Positions 17,747 to 25,675 of a stretch of DNA of 64,000 nucleotides are shown here, in pieces (position 1 is the stretch's first letter; each line of letters opens with the position of its first letter). A program made the translations under genes and the position numbers. The DNA lies in assembly GCA_964445525.1 (NCBI GenBank), contig CAYULA010000005.1:1-64000 (forward strand). The letters run 5' to 3'. The DNA comes from Penumbrarchaeum sp964445525. GTDB lineage: Archaea > Thermoplasmatota > Penumbrarchaeia > Penumbrarchaeales > Penumbrarchaeaceae. Under the pieces are notes generated by a model. That model was not told where the DNA came from and did not search any database. It saw only the letters and a list, made by a program, of their open reading frames with translations.

Positions 17747-18286
17747 TCAGGAGATGTATCCCATCTCCTTGATTTTGGAAATGATCGCCTCGACCTCTTC
17801 TTCCAGTGTCTGCTTGTGGGAGTAGACCGTGACCTCCGGATCGGTTGGGGGTTCGTAAACTCCATCATATCCGGTAAGATTGGTTATCTCTCCTTTAATT
17901 GCCTTTGCATACAGACCTTTGGGGTCCCTTTCTATCCTCACATCCTTGGTGGATTCCACCATCACCTCGATGAAATCTCCTATCTCCTCTCTGGCGAGGT
18001 CCCTTACATCCTTGAAAGGGGATATGAGGGAGACTATGTTGGGTACTCCATGTTTGGTCATAAGCCTAGCATGGTTGATTACAACTTTATTGTGCATCTT
18101 TCTGGCTTCGGCCGAGAAACCGATATCGGGGTAGAGCCTTTTCCTTACGGAATCGCCGTCGAACACTTCCAGGGGATAGCCCTTTTCCTCGAAATATTTC
18201 CTCAGACCGTCTGCCAGGTATGTCTTTCCCGCACCGCTCGGTCCTGTAAGCCAGATCGTAAATCCTTTGTAGCCGTTCTCTTTCAT
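17747..18286 (-). CDS. cysC: Adenylylsulfate kinase (APS kinase)
   Basis: 179 residues from ATG 18286, chosen because GGAGTGAT lies 4 nt upstream; a GTG at 18295 falls inside that site. It phosphorylates APS to PAPS in the cytosol. The P-loop GPSGAGKT is at residues 15-22, DGDSVR at 43-48, and the lid region has RDPKGLYAKAIKGEI and NLTGYDGVYEPP, all typical of CysC. The length is normal for a stand-alone kinase. It follows the DHH gene by 16 nt and precedes the SLC13 carrier, in the same operon as ATP sulfurylase. Confidence 0.95.
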   Translation of the reverse strand: MKENGYKGFTIWLTGPSGAGKTYLADGLRKYFEEKGYPLEVFDGDSVRKRLYPDIGFSAEARKMHNKVVINHARLMTKHGVPNIVSLISPFKDVRDLAREEIGDFIEVMVESTKDVRIERDPKGLYAKAIKGEITNLTGYDGVYEPPTDPEVTVYSHKQTLEEEVEAIISKIKEMGYIS

Positions 18287-18302
18287 TGTTATCACTCCTT
18301 TT

Positions 18303-19250
18303 CTATTGCAATCCTATCTCGGGTTCCAGTAGAGAGAGGACTTCATCCACTCTTTCTTTCGGATAGACAGAACCCACGACCTCATTCTTTCCTCCGGCGT
18401 TGATTCCCATTTCCTTCAACCTGGAGATGATGGAGGCCATGTCCATCCTTTCAGCAGTCTCGGAATTTATCCTGAGATATGTCTGTCCCTTTCCGTGAAA
18501 ATCACGGTTCACAACGAGGGCTCCGGCATATCCCATTTCCCAGACAGCCTTTCTTGCAAGCTTGGATATGACGTTGTATGGTGTTGTCATGTCCATGTAG
18601 CAGAAATCACCCACATCCTTCCTGGATTCGATCGTTTCCTCGATCGTCTTTTCTATTTCGGATAGTTTTCGATTCCATTCGGGATGGTCAAGCATCTTTC
18701 GGGGTTCGAGCTCCAGCACCTCGCTGACGGCTTTCTCGACTGAGTGGAGGTCCACCGCAAGGTAATTGGAATCGATCAATGAAACGATCTTTTCCGCTTG
18801 TTTGGAGGTCAGTCCCGATTTGTCAACCTGTTCCCTCACTCTGGGATCATCCAGGGCCTTCAACCCTATGTCGCCGATCGCTCCAAGGGCGGATAGGAGG
18901 TCCCAGCTGGACAGATGCTCCGAAAGTACAACCGAACAGGAGGGAAAATCTCCCGGGTCACCCCCCTCAACGAGAGGATTCACCTGTTCGACCAGGGGAT
19001 TTTCTATCCTTTCCTGTATGTGGTGGTCCATGAAACGTATCTTTTTTTCACTGTTTTTCACCTCACCGGGAAGATTGAGATCCACAACATATACATCGTC
19101 GTGGTCTTTCATGGCCTCCCTGATCCTTTCGCTGAAACTGAAATCCCCGATTTCAGGGGACATATTGGTGAATTTTTCGGGCTTCAGCTCTTTTACGAGC
19201 TTGGCGGCGGAACAGATGCCGTCGGTATCCCAGTGGTGCACTATCAGCAT
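18303..19250 (-). CDS. DHH-family phosphoesterase, candidate pAp phosphatase
   Basis: 315 residues. HHWDTDG (5-11), DLN (57-59), DHH (75-77) and GDIG with Asp127 give the four metal-binding motifs of the DHH phosphoesterases, and a C-terminal DHHA1-like domain carries GGKNEV instead of the common GGGH. Family members include RecJ, NrnA nanoRNases and pAp phosphatases. Lying 4 nt after ATP sulfurylase and 16 nt before APS kinase, it is well placed to remove 3'-phosphoadenosine 5'-phosphate, the by-product of PAPS-using sulfotransferases. That role is inference; short-RNA degradation is the main alternative. GGAATGAT before the ATG supports the start. Confidence 0.8.
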   Translation of the reverse strand: MLIVHHWDTDGICSAAKLVKELKPEKFTNMSPEIGDFSFSERIREAMKDHDDVYVVDLNLPGEVKNSEKKIRFMDHHIQERIENPLVEQVNPLVEGGDPGDFPSCSVVLSEHLSSWDLLSALGAIGDIGLKALDDPRVREQVDKSGLTSKQAEKIVSLIDSNYLAVDLHSVEKAVSEVLELEPRKMLDHPEWNRKLSEIEKTIEETIESRKDVGDFCYMDMTTPYNVISKLARKAVWEMGYAGALVVNRDFHGKGQTYLRINSETAERMDMASIISRLKEMGINAGGKNEVVGSVYPKERVDEVLSLLEPEIGLQ

Positions 19251-19254
19251 AATA

Positions 19255-20403
19255 TCATTCCAGGAATGGTTTCTCGAATGAACGGATGGCCTCGAAGACC
19301 TCCTTTCTCATGTGGTAGGGTTTGGGGACCTCTCCCGATTTCAACATCTCCCTCATCTTGGTGCCGGAGAGGAAATCGTGATGCTCCTTGTCATGGGGGC
19401 ATATCTTGGCGTTCACGATGTTCCCGCATCTGTGGCAGTAGAAGAATGCCTTGAATGTCATTGGCTCCATTCCAAGGTCCGGGAACTCCTTGAAGATCTC
19501 CTGGGCGTCGAATGGACCGTAGTAGCTTCCGACTCCTGCGTGATCCCTGCCTATAATTATGTGGGAACACCCGAAGTTCTTTCTCATGATTGCGTGATGG
19601 ATCGCTTCCTTGGGTCCCGCATACTTCATCTCGTATCTGAGTATCGACATGTGGGTGATGTCCTTGGGGTAATAATTCCTGGTCAGCTCCTCGTAGGTTT
19701 TGAGGATAACCTCGTCCTTGAAATCACCGGGCTTTTTCTTTCCCACAACGGGATTGATGAAAAGTCCGTCCACGAATGTGGCCGCGGTCTTCTGGAGGAA
19801 TTCATGCCCCAAATGGGAAACATTTCTTGTCTGGAATGCAACAACCGTGTCCCATCCCTTCTCCTTGAACAGAACCCGTGTTTCCGATGGGGTCAATGTA
19901 TGGTCCTCGAACCTGTTTTCAAGTTCTCCAACCATCTCGATCTCTCCGCCGAGAAGGGTGTCACCCATCTCGCCAACCCTCTTCACTCCGGGGTGAGCGC
20001 TATCTGTTGTTTTGTAAACGGAAGTGGAGAATTCCTTCCTGTCGAATCCGTACATGTCATCGACATACATCCTGGCATACGGTTTATCCTTGTAGTAGAG
20101 CATAACCGCGTCGCCTTCTTCCAGGCCATCAGGCCTCTCATTGACGTCAAGGACCACCGGTATGGTCCATGGAACGTCATCGGGAAGCCTCATGTTCAAC
20201 AGAACCGATTGTAGTTGGTCGGACATCATGAATCCGTCCAGGGGTGAGTAAACACCGTTTGCGATGGAGTAAATATCAACTGCCGTGGCTTCCTTGATAT
20301 CGATCCTGGGATATTCCTCAGCCTCCTTCAGTATTCTTTCCGCAATCTTCCTGTTAACCGTTCTTCTGATCAATCTTCCGCCGTGTGGTCTGTTTACCAT
20401 CAT
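19255..20403 (-). CDS. sat: Sulfate adenylyltransferase (ATP sulfurylase)
   Basis: 382 residues, the size of the homo-oligomeric Sat of archaea and many bacteria. It makes APS from ATP and sulfate. QTRN (191-194) is followed by H197 and H200, the HxxH motif; the usual HRAH is here HLGH, so the arginine is replaced. GRDHAG (285-290) and SGTKMR (346-351) are present, and C323, C326, C335 and H337 form the zinc site common in prokaryotic Sat. Two tandem ATG codons (20403, 20400) follow GGTGAT; either may be used. It lies 17 nt after the RHH gene. With cysC in the operon and no reductase seen, it probably feeds PAPS synthesis. Confidence 0.95.
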   Translation of the reverse strand: MMVNRPHGGRLIRRTVNRKIAERILKEAEEYPRIDIKEATAVDIYSIANGVYSPLDGFMMSDQLQSVLLNMRLPDDVPWTIPVVLDVNERPDGLEEGDAVMLYYKDKPYARMYVDDMYGFDRKEFSTSVYKTTDSAHPGVKRVGEMGDTLLGGEIEMVGELENRFEDHTLTPSETRVLFKEKGWDTVVAFQTRNVSHLGHEFLQKTAATFVDGLFINPVVGKKKPGDFKDEVILKTYEELTRNYYPKDITHMSILRYEMKYAGPKEAIHHAIMRKNFGCSHIIIGRDHAGVGSYYGPFDAQEIFKEFPDLGMEPMTFKAFFYCHRCGNIVNAKICPHDKEHHDFLSGTKMREMLKSGEVPKPYHMRKEVFEAIRSFEKPFLE

Positions 20404-20420
20404 ATCACCGTAGTTACTTT

Positions 20421-20648
20421 TTAATCCAGATATCCCAGGGCCCTCAATCTTTCCTTGACCTTTTCCTCCTCTTCCTCGGAGAAGGCCTCTTCCTTTTCTT
20501 CCTCTTCAAGGGAAGCCAGGACCTCCCTCAGGACATATGTGACATAATCCGAAACCGATGTGAAACCTGTCCCCTTGATCCTCGATTTTATCTTCTTGTA
20601 GAGTGGAACGGGGATGGATACGGTTGTGTGCTTTCTTTCTTCTGCCAT
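20421..20648 (-). CDS. Ribbon-helix-helix regulator with acidic tail
   Basis: 75 residues. The first 45 match a CopG/Arc-type RHH domain (TTVSIPVPLYKKI strand, then two helices). An acidic Glu-rich linker and the tail VKERLRALGYL follow. RHH dimers bind short inverted repeats; such repeats (TAATG/CATTA) lie between its TATA element and start, so it probably autoregulates and controls the downstream sulfate genes. The ATG follows ATGGAGG. It is the first gene after an 85-nt promoter-bearing gap and precedes sat by 17 nt. Confidence 0.8.
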   Translation of the reverse strand: MAEERKHTTVSIPVPLYKKIKSRIKGTGFTSVSDYVTYVLREVLASLEEEEKEEAFSEEEEEKVKERLRALGYLD

Positions 20649-20658
20649 TCTATTGCCT

Positions 20659-20723
20659 CCATTTTGTAATGGTATTTAATGCAAATACATTAAGACTATA
20701 TATAGCTTATCATGATATATCAT
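20659..20723 (-). promoter_or_regulatory. Promoter and inverted-repeat operators of the RHH-sat operon
   Basis: CTATATATAG (20696-20705) is a TATA-like element about 50 nt upstream of the RHH start. Between it and the ATG lie TAATG-N6-CATTA (20677-20692) and CCATT-N4-AATGG (20659-20672). Upstream is the perfect palindrome ATGATATATCAT (20712-20723). The arrangement over the expected transcript start fits repression by the RHH protein; this is inferred. Confidence 0.5.
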
Positions 20724-20733
20724 TAAAAATTAA

Positions 20734-21324
20734 TCAGGAATCATCCTGCCAGACAGCTCTGTTCCTGTATAGTTTCGGATCTATGGATTCAAGCATTGAA
20801 CCTTTGTCAAGTTTGTCATCAAAAAAATCCCCGATTTCCGTCACGGCCATTTCCGGATCGGTCATGAGATCGTTGTAGGAGATGTATAGTACATCCATAT
20901 CGCTTCTGGAGTTCACTGTCTGCTTTAGCAGAACAAGATATCTCCTCAGCAGATCGGCCATCTCTTTTTCGGGAACGGCTTCGGGGTCCTCCCCTCTTCT
21001 TATCATCATCTTTTTTTGGGATGATACGATCTCATCGATGTTCCTCATCATGAAGACTATCCTGTAATTGTGTCCCTCCGGAAGGTATTTGATGAGTTCG
21101 GCCAGGACCTTGACGAGCTTCCCCTTGGCAACGGGAAGCCATCCGACATCCTCGGGAAGGCCCTTCACTCTCTCGTATTCGTAGTACCCCTTGGGATTAT
21201 CCTCGTCAGGGGTCCTGATATTATCGGTCAAAGGTTCCAATCCGCCCTCGTCAAGCATCCTCATCATCATGGAGGTCCCAGATCGGGGCAGACCCGAAAC
21301 AATGGTGATGGTTTCATCGTCCAT
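20734..21324 (-). CDS. Small PAPS-dependent sulfotransferase-like protein
   Basis: 196 residues. SGLPRSGTSMM (10-20) is the 5'-phosphosulfate-binding loop of sulfotransferases, and VFMMRNIDEIVSSQ near residue 90 matches the 3'-phosphate-binding segment (RNPxxxxxS type). It would move sulfate from PAPS to an acceptor such as a glycan, lipid or protein. It is shorter than most family members (about 250-300), so it may be a minimal form. There is no signal peptide, so it acts in the cytosol. GGTG lies 4 nt before the ATG. It precedes the sulfate-activation operon on the same strand, separated by 85 nt and its own promoter. Confidence 0.8.
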   Translation of the reverse strand: MDDETITIVSGLPRSGTSMMMRMLDEGGLEPLTDNIRTPDEDNPKGYYEYERVKGLPEDVGWLPVAKGKLVKVLAELIKYLPEGHNYRIVFMMRNIDEIVSSQKKMMIRRGEDPEAVPEKEMADLLRRYLVLLKQTVNSRSDMDVLYISYNDLMTDPEMAVTEIGDFFDDKLDKGSMLESIDPKLYRNRAVWQDDS

Positions 21325-21449
21325 GTGGCACCACTGATGCTATCGAGGTAAGATATTTCAATCTGTCGGAATAAGTTCCATTCGAAAAGATTCGTTGTTA
21401 TGGTGAATAGGATTTAATAAACCAAAATATATTGGAGGTGGGTGTATAA

Positions 21450-21656
21450 ATGGATATAGACATAGATAATGTGGTCTTCATTTCCGAGACTGCCCTCACA
21501 ATAAGGGGTACCAGAAGGAGAACAACTGTACCTAAAACTGTGGTAGAGAAGCTCTCATTGCAAAACGGTGACAGGATCAGATGGATCCTTTTCAGGGATG
21601 GAAGTATTATGATAAGAAAGGTATATGACGATAGAAATAGTGACAATAAGATGTGA
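21450..21656 (+). CDS. AbrB/SpoVT-like DNA-binding protein
   Basis: 68 residues, ATG following GGAGGTG. The segment TIRGTRRRTTVPKTVVEKLSL followed by NGDRIRWILFRDGSIMIRK is a swapped-hairpin AbrB domain (here split as TVPKTVVEKL and GDRIRW). These act as transcription regulators or antitoxins. No toxin gene is next to it. It lies between the divergent sulfotransferase and the sulfate ABC importer, so a role in regulating these is plausible but unproven. Confidence 0.75.
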   Translation: MDIDIDNVVFISETALTIRGTRRRTTVPKTVVEKLSLQNGDRIRWILFRDGSIMIRKVYDDRNSDNKM

Positions 21657-21725
21657 TAAAAGTTTTTTGTGTAACAGTATTGATTATTATTAATTTATTA
21701 ATGAGATTCTATGCAATGGCGGCAT

Positions 21726-21798
21726 CAATATGCATATTGGTGGACATATATTGGATTGAAACCAAGGTTATATAATGCATATTAATTACATATCATTA
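21726..21798 (+). promoter_or_regulatory. Promoter and palindromes before the sulfate-binding protein gene
   Basis: CAATATGCATATTG (21726-21739) is a perfect 14-bp palindrome. TTATATAATG (21768-21777) is a TATA-like element only about 25 nt before the ATG, implying a nearly leaderless transcript. TAATG (21773-21777) and CATTA (21794-21798) repeat the half-sites found at the RHH promoter, with wider spacing. Confidence 0.45.
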
Positions 21799-22802
21799 TG
21801 AAAGCTTTCGGATATGTTCTTGTCCCGTTTTCGGTCCTGCTTATGACATTGTCCTCATGCTGCATCGATACCGGTGGTGCAGGGGATGACCTCTCAACGA
21901 TAACCCTTTACGGTTTCAGTGTAAAGGGTGAAGTCTTTGAGGATAGGATCATTCCGGCTTTCAAAGAAATGTGGAAGGAGGGAAAGGGTGAAACGGTCCA
22001 TTTCGAAACTTCCTTTGCAGGCTCGGGGAAGATCACGAATCAGGTCATTAACGGAGCACCTGCCGAGGTAATGGTCCTTTCAACCGAATGGGATGCACTT
22101 CAGCTGAAAAAGGCCGGAATGGCAAAAACCGATTGGAATAGGTTTCCCCGTAACGGAACGGTTTCCACAACACCATGGGTGATATTGGCAAGGGAAGGAA
22201 ACCCCAAAGCTGTCACCGATCTACCGGATCTTGCTGATGAGGGCATGGAGATCATTCATGCGGATCCACTCACATCCGGAGGAGCCTGCTGGTCAATTTT
22301 CACTCTCTATGGATCTGAACTGAGGAGGATGAACGGTTCAACCGAGGAAGAAGCAAGATCATCTGCAAGAGGTCTTGTGAAGGATATAGCGGACAATGTC
22401 ATCTCATGGCAGTCTTCTGCAAGGAAGGCTCTCTGCCAGTACACTATGGGTTACGGAGACTGCCTATTAACATACGAAAACGAAGCTATATTATCTATTG
22501 CCGCAGGGGAAGACCTGGAGATCATCTATCCAAAATCTACTATCTTCTCGGAGCACAAGGTTGTCCTGGTGGATGAAAATACGAATTCAAAAGAAATGGA
22601 GCTTGTGCAAGGATTTATTGACTTTCTTTTCACAGAGGAGGTTCAGGGCTACATGGTGGAATACCATTTCAGATCGATCCTTGAGGACCTCAACGATGGA
22701 CAGGTGGTAATTGAGGACCCCTTTACGGTTGAATACCTTGGAGGGTGGGAAAGAGCCAAGGTTGAGTTGATAGATGGGATGTTCAGGGATATCAGGGGGT
22801 GA
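21798..22802 (+). CDS. Sulfate-type ABC transporter substrate-binding lipoprotein
   Basis: 334 residues. The N-terminus is a lipoprotein signal ending LSSCC (Cys at about 21-22), so it is tethered outside the membrane. Its pattern follows the sulfate/thiosulfate-binding proteins Sbp/CysP: FAGSGKITNQVINGAPAEV, DPLTSGGACWS and GDCLLTYENEAIL. In that family these segments contact the anion. It captures sulfate, or a similar oxyanion, for the adjacent permease and ATPase. The permease frame opens right after its stop. A TATA-like element 25 nt upstream suggests a short leader. Confidence 0.85.
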   Translation: MKAFGYVLVPFSVLLMTLSSCCIDTGGAGDDLSTITLYGFSVKGEVFEDRIIPAFKEMWKEGKGETVHFETSFAGSGKITNQVINGAPAEVMVLSTEWDALQLKKAGMAKTDWNRFPRNGTVSTTPWVILAREGNPKAVTDLPDLADEGMEIIHADPLTSGGACWSIFTLYGSELRRMNGSTEEEARSSARGLVKDIADNVISWQSSARKALCQYTMGYGDCLLTYENEAILSIAAGEDLEIIYPKSTIFSEHKVVLVDENTNSKEMELVQGFIDFLFTEEVQGYMVEYHFRSILEDLNDGQVVIEDPFTVEYLGGWERAKVELIDGMFRDIRG

Positions 22803-22862
22803 GGAATCCTGATAAATGGACTCAAAGACCCTGTAAAATATTATGTAGTCGGACTTGGGATA

Positions 22863-23618
22863 ATGATATTCCTTTTCCTGATAATGCTTCCACTTTCATC
22901 ACTCCTTAGATTCTCCCTGGAGGACGGACCCTCGGGTTTCCTGGACGCTGTGACGGATGAGGATGCCGTCCATGCATTCGGGAATTCGCTCTTTATAGCT
23001 TTACTTTGCACTTTGATCAATCTCATTTCAGGGACGGTTCTTGCCTTTGCTCTAACAAGATACAGGTTTGCTGGAAGGTCCTTCCTGAAGGCTTTGATGG
23101 ACCTACCGATAGCAATACCAACTGCGGTTGTCGGTCTTGCACTTATGATGTATTATGGCCCGAAAGGACTCATCGGCCCATTTCTACAGGATAACGGGGT
23201 AGAGGTTGTAATGGCCATGCCGGGTGTTGTCCTGGCCCATGTTTTCGTTACTTTTCCGTATACAGTCAGATCCGTATCTGTGGTCCTTGAAACGGTTGAC
23301 AGGAATCTCGAGGATGCGGCGAGATGTCTGGGGGCCAACCGCGCAAAGACATTTCTACACGTTACCCTTCCAAGTATATCGAGCGGTCTTGTAGCCGGTT
23401 CTGCAATGACGTTCACAAGGTCATTGGGCGAGTTCGGAGCCACATTGTTCATCGCAGGTGGGATGCTTACAACAGGTCCCCTCCATATCTATGAACTATC
23501 GGAGGCAAGATTCGATATCCAGGCGGCTTCATCCGTTTCCATCGTATTGATGGTGTTCCCATTTATACTGCTGCTAATCCTTAATTTCCTTGTCCAGAGA
23601 CTGGAGGTGAGGAAATGA
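22863..23618 (+). CDS. Sulfate-type ABC transporter permease (CysT/CysW-like)
   Basis: At least 251 residues with about six membrane helices and an EAA loop (LEDAARCLGANRAKTFLHVTLP). The coordinates use the first ATG, but this cuts into the first helix. The frame is open back to the stop of the binding-protein gene (22800-22802), and the natural-looking N-terminus (INGLKDPVKYYVVGLG) has no ATG, GTG or TTG. Either a CTG/ATA start near 22809-22812, preceded by GGGGTGAGG, or a sequence error is likely. Only one permease is present where bacterial sulfate importers use two, so it probably forms a homodimer. It overlaps the ATPase by 4 nt. Confidence 0.8.
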   Translation: MIFLFLIMLPLSSLLRFSLEDGPSGFLDAVTDEDAVHAFGNSLFIALLCTLINLISGTVLAFALTRYRFAGRSFLKALMDLPIAIPTAVVGLALMMYYGPKGLIGPFLQDNGVEVVMAMPGVVLAHVFVTFPYTVRSVSVVLETVDRNLEDAARCLGANRAKTFLHVTLPSISSGLVAGSAMTFTRSLGEFGATLFIAGGMLTTGPLHIYELSEARFDIQAASSVSIVLMVFPFILLLILNFLVQRLEVRK

Positions 23619-24619
23619 GCAGGGGTCTCAGGATAGAAAGCCTTCAAGTCAGATATGGAAATGAGATGATATTGAACAGTATTAACCTTGATGTTCACGG
23701 AGGTGAATTGATGGCCATCTTGGGTCCATCCGGATGTGGCAAATCAACCATGTTGAAAGCTGTCGCCGGACTGATCACACCTTCGAAAGGAAAGATCAGG
23801 ATAGACGGAAAGGTGCTAGGTAGGACAGCTCCTGAGAAAAGATCCGTTGGATTCGTCTTCCAGGATTATTCATTATTTCCCATGATGTCAGTTCGATCAA
23901 ATGTTGAGTTCGGACCGAAGATGAGAGGAGTGAGAAGGAGAGAAAGAAGAAAACGTGCGGATAGGCTAATCGAATTAATGGGACTGGCGGAACAATCGGA
24001 TAAACATCCGCATCAGCTCTCGGGAGGTCAGAAGCAAAGGGTGGCTATCGCACGGGCACTTGCATCAGAACCGGATGTACTGCTACTGGACGAGCCATTC
24101 TCAGCTCTTGATGCCAGGATCAGGAAAAGGTTGAGAAGGGACCTTAAAGCTCTAATCGAGGAACTCAAGACAACCACCATATTCGTGACCCATGATCAAG
24201 AGGAGGCATTCGAACTGGGCGACCGCATCGCCCTGATGAACGACGGTTTGATCGAGCAGGTTGGAAGGCCAAGGGACCTCTACGAGGATCCCGTCTCCCT
24301 TTTCGTATCCGGTTTCGTGGGAGTTTGCAACGTCATTGACCTTGGAGATGATCTACCTTTGAAGGTTGTTGTCAGACCGGAGGATATTAGGATCTCACCT
24401 TTTAATGGCAGTTTCAATGATGGGAAGGTTAGAGGACGACTCCTTTCCTACCGTTACATGGGTCCGTTCCTGGAGTGTTTGGTATCTCTGCAAAATGGTG
24501 ATGACCTGAAGGTCTTTCTCACACGTGAAGAATTCAAGCTAAAGGGACTAAGAAGGAGTATGGAGGTCAGGATAAAGGTCGTCAAGTTTCGATCCTTCAA
24601 GAAGGATTCCTTATCCTAG
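23615..24619 (+). CDS. cysA: Sulfate-type ABC transporter ATPase
   Basis: 334 residues. Walker A GPSGCGKST (about 37-45), Q-loop FQDYSLFP, signature LSGGQKQR, Walker B LLLDEPFSALD and the switch His in VTHDQEE are all intact, followed by a C-terminal TOBE-like regulatory domain. It powers the importer formed with the preceding binding protein and permease. It starts inside the permease stop (ATGA overlap). Members also serve molybdate or iron; sulfate is chosen from the binding protein. Confidence 0.85.
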   Translation: MSRGLRIESLQVRYGNEMILNSINLDVHGGELMAILGPSGCGKSTMLKAVAGLITPSKGKIRIDGKVLGRTAPEKRSVGFVFQDYSLFPMMSVRSNVEFGPKMRGVRRRERRKRADRLIELMGLAEQSDKHPHQLSGGQKQRVAIARALASEPDVLLLDEPFSALDARIRKRLRRDLKALIEELKTTTIFVTHDQEEAFELGDRIALMNDGLIEQVGRPRDLYEDPVSLFVSGFVGVCNVIDLGDDLPLKVVVRPEDIRISPFNGSFNDGKVRGRLLSYRYMGPFLECLVSLQNGDDLKVFLTREEFKLKGLRRSMEVRIKVVKFRSFKKDSLS

Positions 24620-24727
24620 ATCTCGGTAATTCAAAGTTCTGGTGTCGGTTTCAATTTTAATGGTTGATTTTCCACCCTTCAACAATAAGGTTTAAATGAA
24701 TAACTATTCGATACGAACGGGAAACCG

Positions 24728-25675
24728 ATGTCCGAAACAGGGAAGGCCAGTGTTATCTCCACATCCAATCTGGTTAAAACATATGGGGACCTCATGGCAT
24801 TAAAAGGATTGAACCTCTCCATACCTGCGGGTCCCGTAGGATTGCTAGGACCAAACGGAGCCGGCAAATCCACTCTCATCAAATGCATACTAGGACTTGT
24901 CGAGAGGACATCCGGATCCTCCACGATACTCGGTTACTCCTCGGAGGACCTCCAGGAGAGATTGGAAGCCAGAAGGAAGGTTGGTTATGTCCCCGAGAAC
25001 GACTGCACCATCAATTCCATGAACGGTTTGATGTTCGTAAAATACATGGGGGAGATATCGGGTCTTCCCCCCTCTGACGCAATGCAGAGAGCCCATGAGG
25101 TTCTCCACTACGTGGGAATAGGTGATGAGAGATACAGGAAGATATCCACATACTCCACGGGAATGAAACAGAAGATCAAGCTTGCCCAGGCGATGGTTCA
25201 TGATCCGGATCTCGTAATCCTGGATGAGCCCACAAATGGAATGGATCCCAAGGGGAGGCAGGAGATGCTGGATCTCATACTGGATATCTCTAGATCCCAC
25301 GGAAAAAATATACTGTTTTCTTCCCACCTTCTCCCGGATGTGGAGTACATCTGTGATATGGTAGTTATAATGAATCAGGGAAAGGTGGTGGAAAAAGGAA
25401 GGATACAGGACCTGAAGGGAGAGGTCACCTACTACGAGATCCGGATCAAGGGAGATGAAAAACAGTTTGAGAGGATTTTGAAGGATCTCGGCCTGACCCA
25501 CGAGAGAGCGGGATCCTTCTTCAAGATACCATACAGGGACGGATTGCTCAACAGGATATACGAAAAACTGGAAGGGAGCGACCTGCAGCTTCGACACGCC
25601 GCCAAGTCCACGATGACACTGGAGGATCTGTTCGTGAAACATATCGGAGATGGGGGTGGGAACGATCAGTCCTGA
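24728..25675 (+). CDS. ABC-2 type exporter ATPase (module 1)
   Basis: 315 residues. Walker A GPNGAGKST (near 41-49), signature YSTGMKQKIKLAQ, Walker B LVILDEPTNGMD and H-loop SSHLL identify an ABC-2/drug-exporter type ATPase. It has a C-terminal extension of about 90 residues. A TATA-like GGTTTAAATG lies about 35 nt upstream of the start. It overlaps the following permease by 26 nt and is the first gene of a four-gene exporter operon. The substrate is unknown. Confidence 0.85.
   Translation: MSETGKASVISTSNLVKTYGDLMALKGLNLSIPAGPVGLLGPNGAGKSTLIKCILGLVERTSGSSTILGYSSEDLQERLEARRKVGYVPENDCTINSMNGLMFVKYMGEISGLPPSDAMQRAHEVLHYVGIGDERYRKISTYSTGMKQKIKLAQAMVHDPDLVILDEPTNGMDPKGRQEMLDLILDISRSHGKNILFSSHLLPDVEYICDMVVIMNQGKVVEKGRIQDLKGEVTYYEIRIKGDEKQFERILKDLGLTHERAGSFFKIPYRDGLLNRIYEKLEGSDLQLRHAAKSTMTLEDLFVKHIGDGGGNDQS

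Noticed and set aside
19312..20214. 300-residue open frame on the plus strand
   Set aside because: Shadow of the ATP sulfurylase gene on the other strand.
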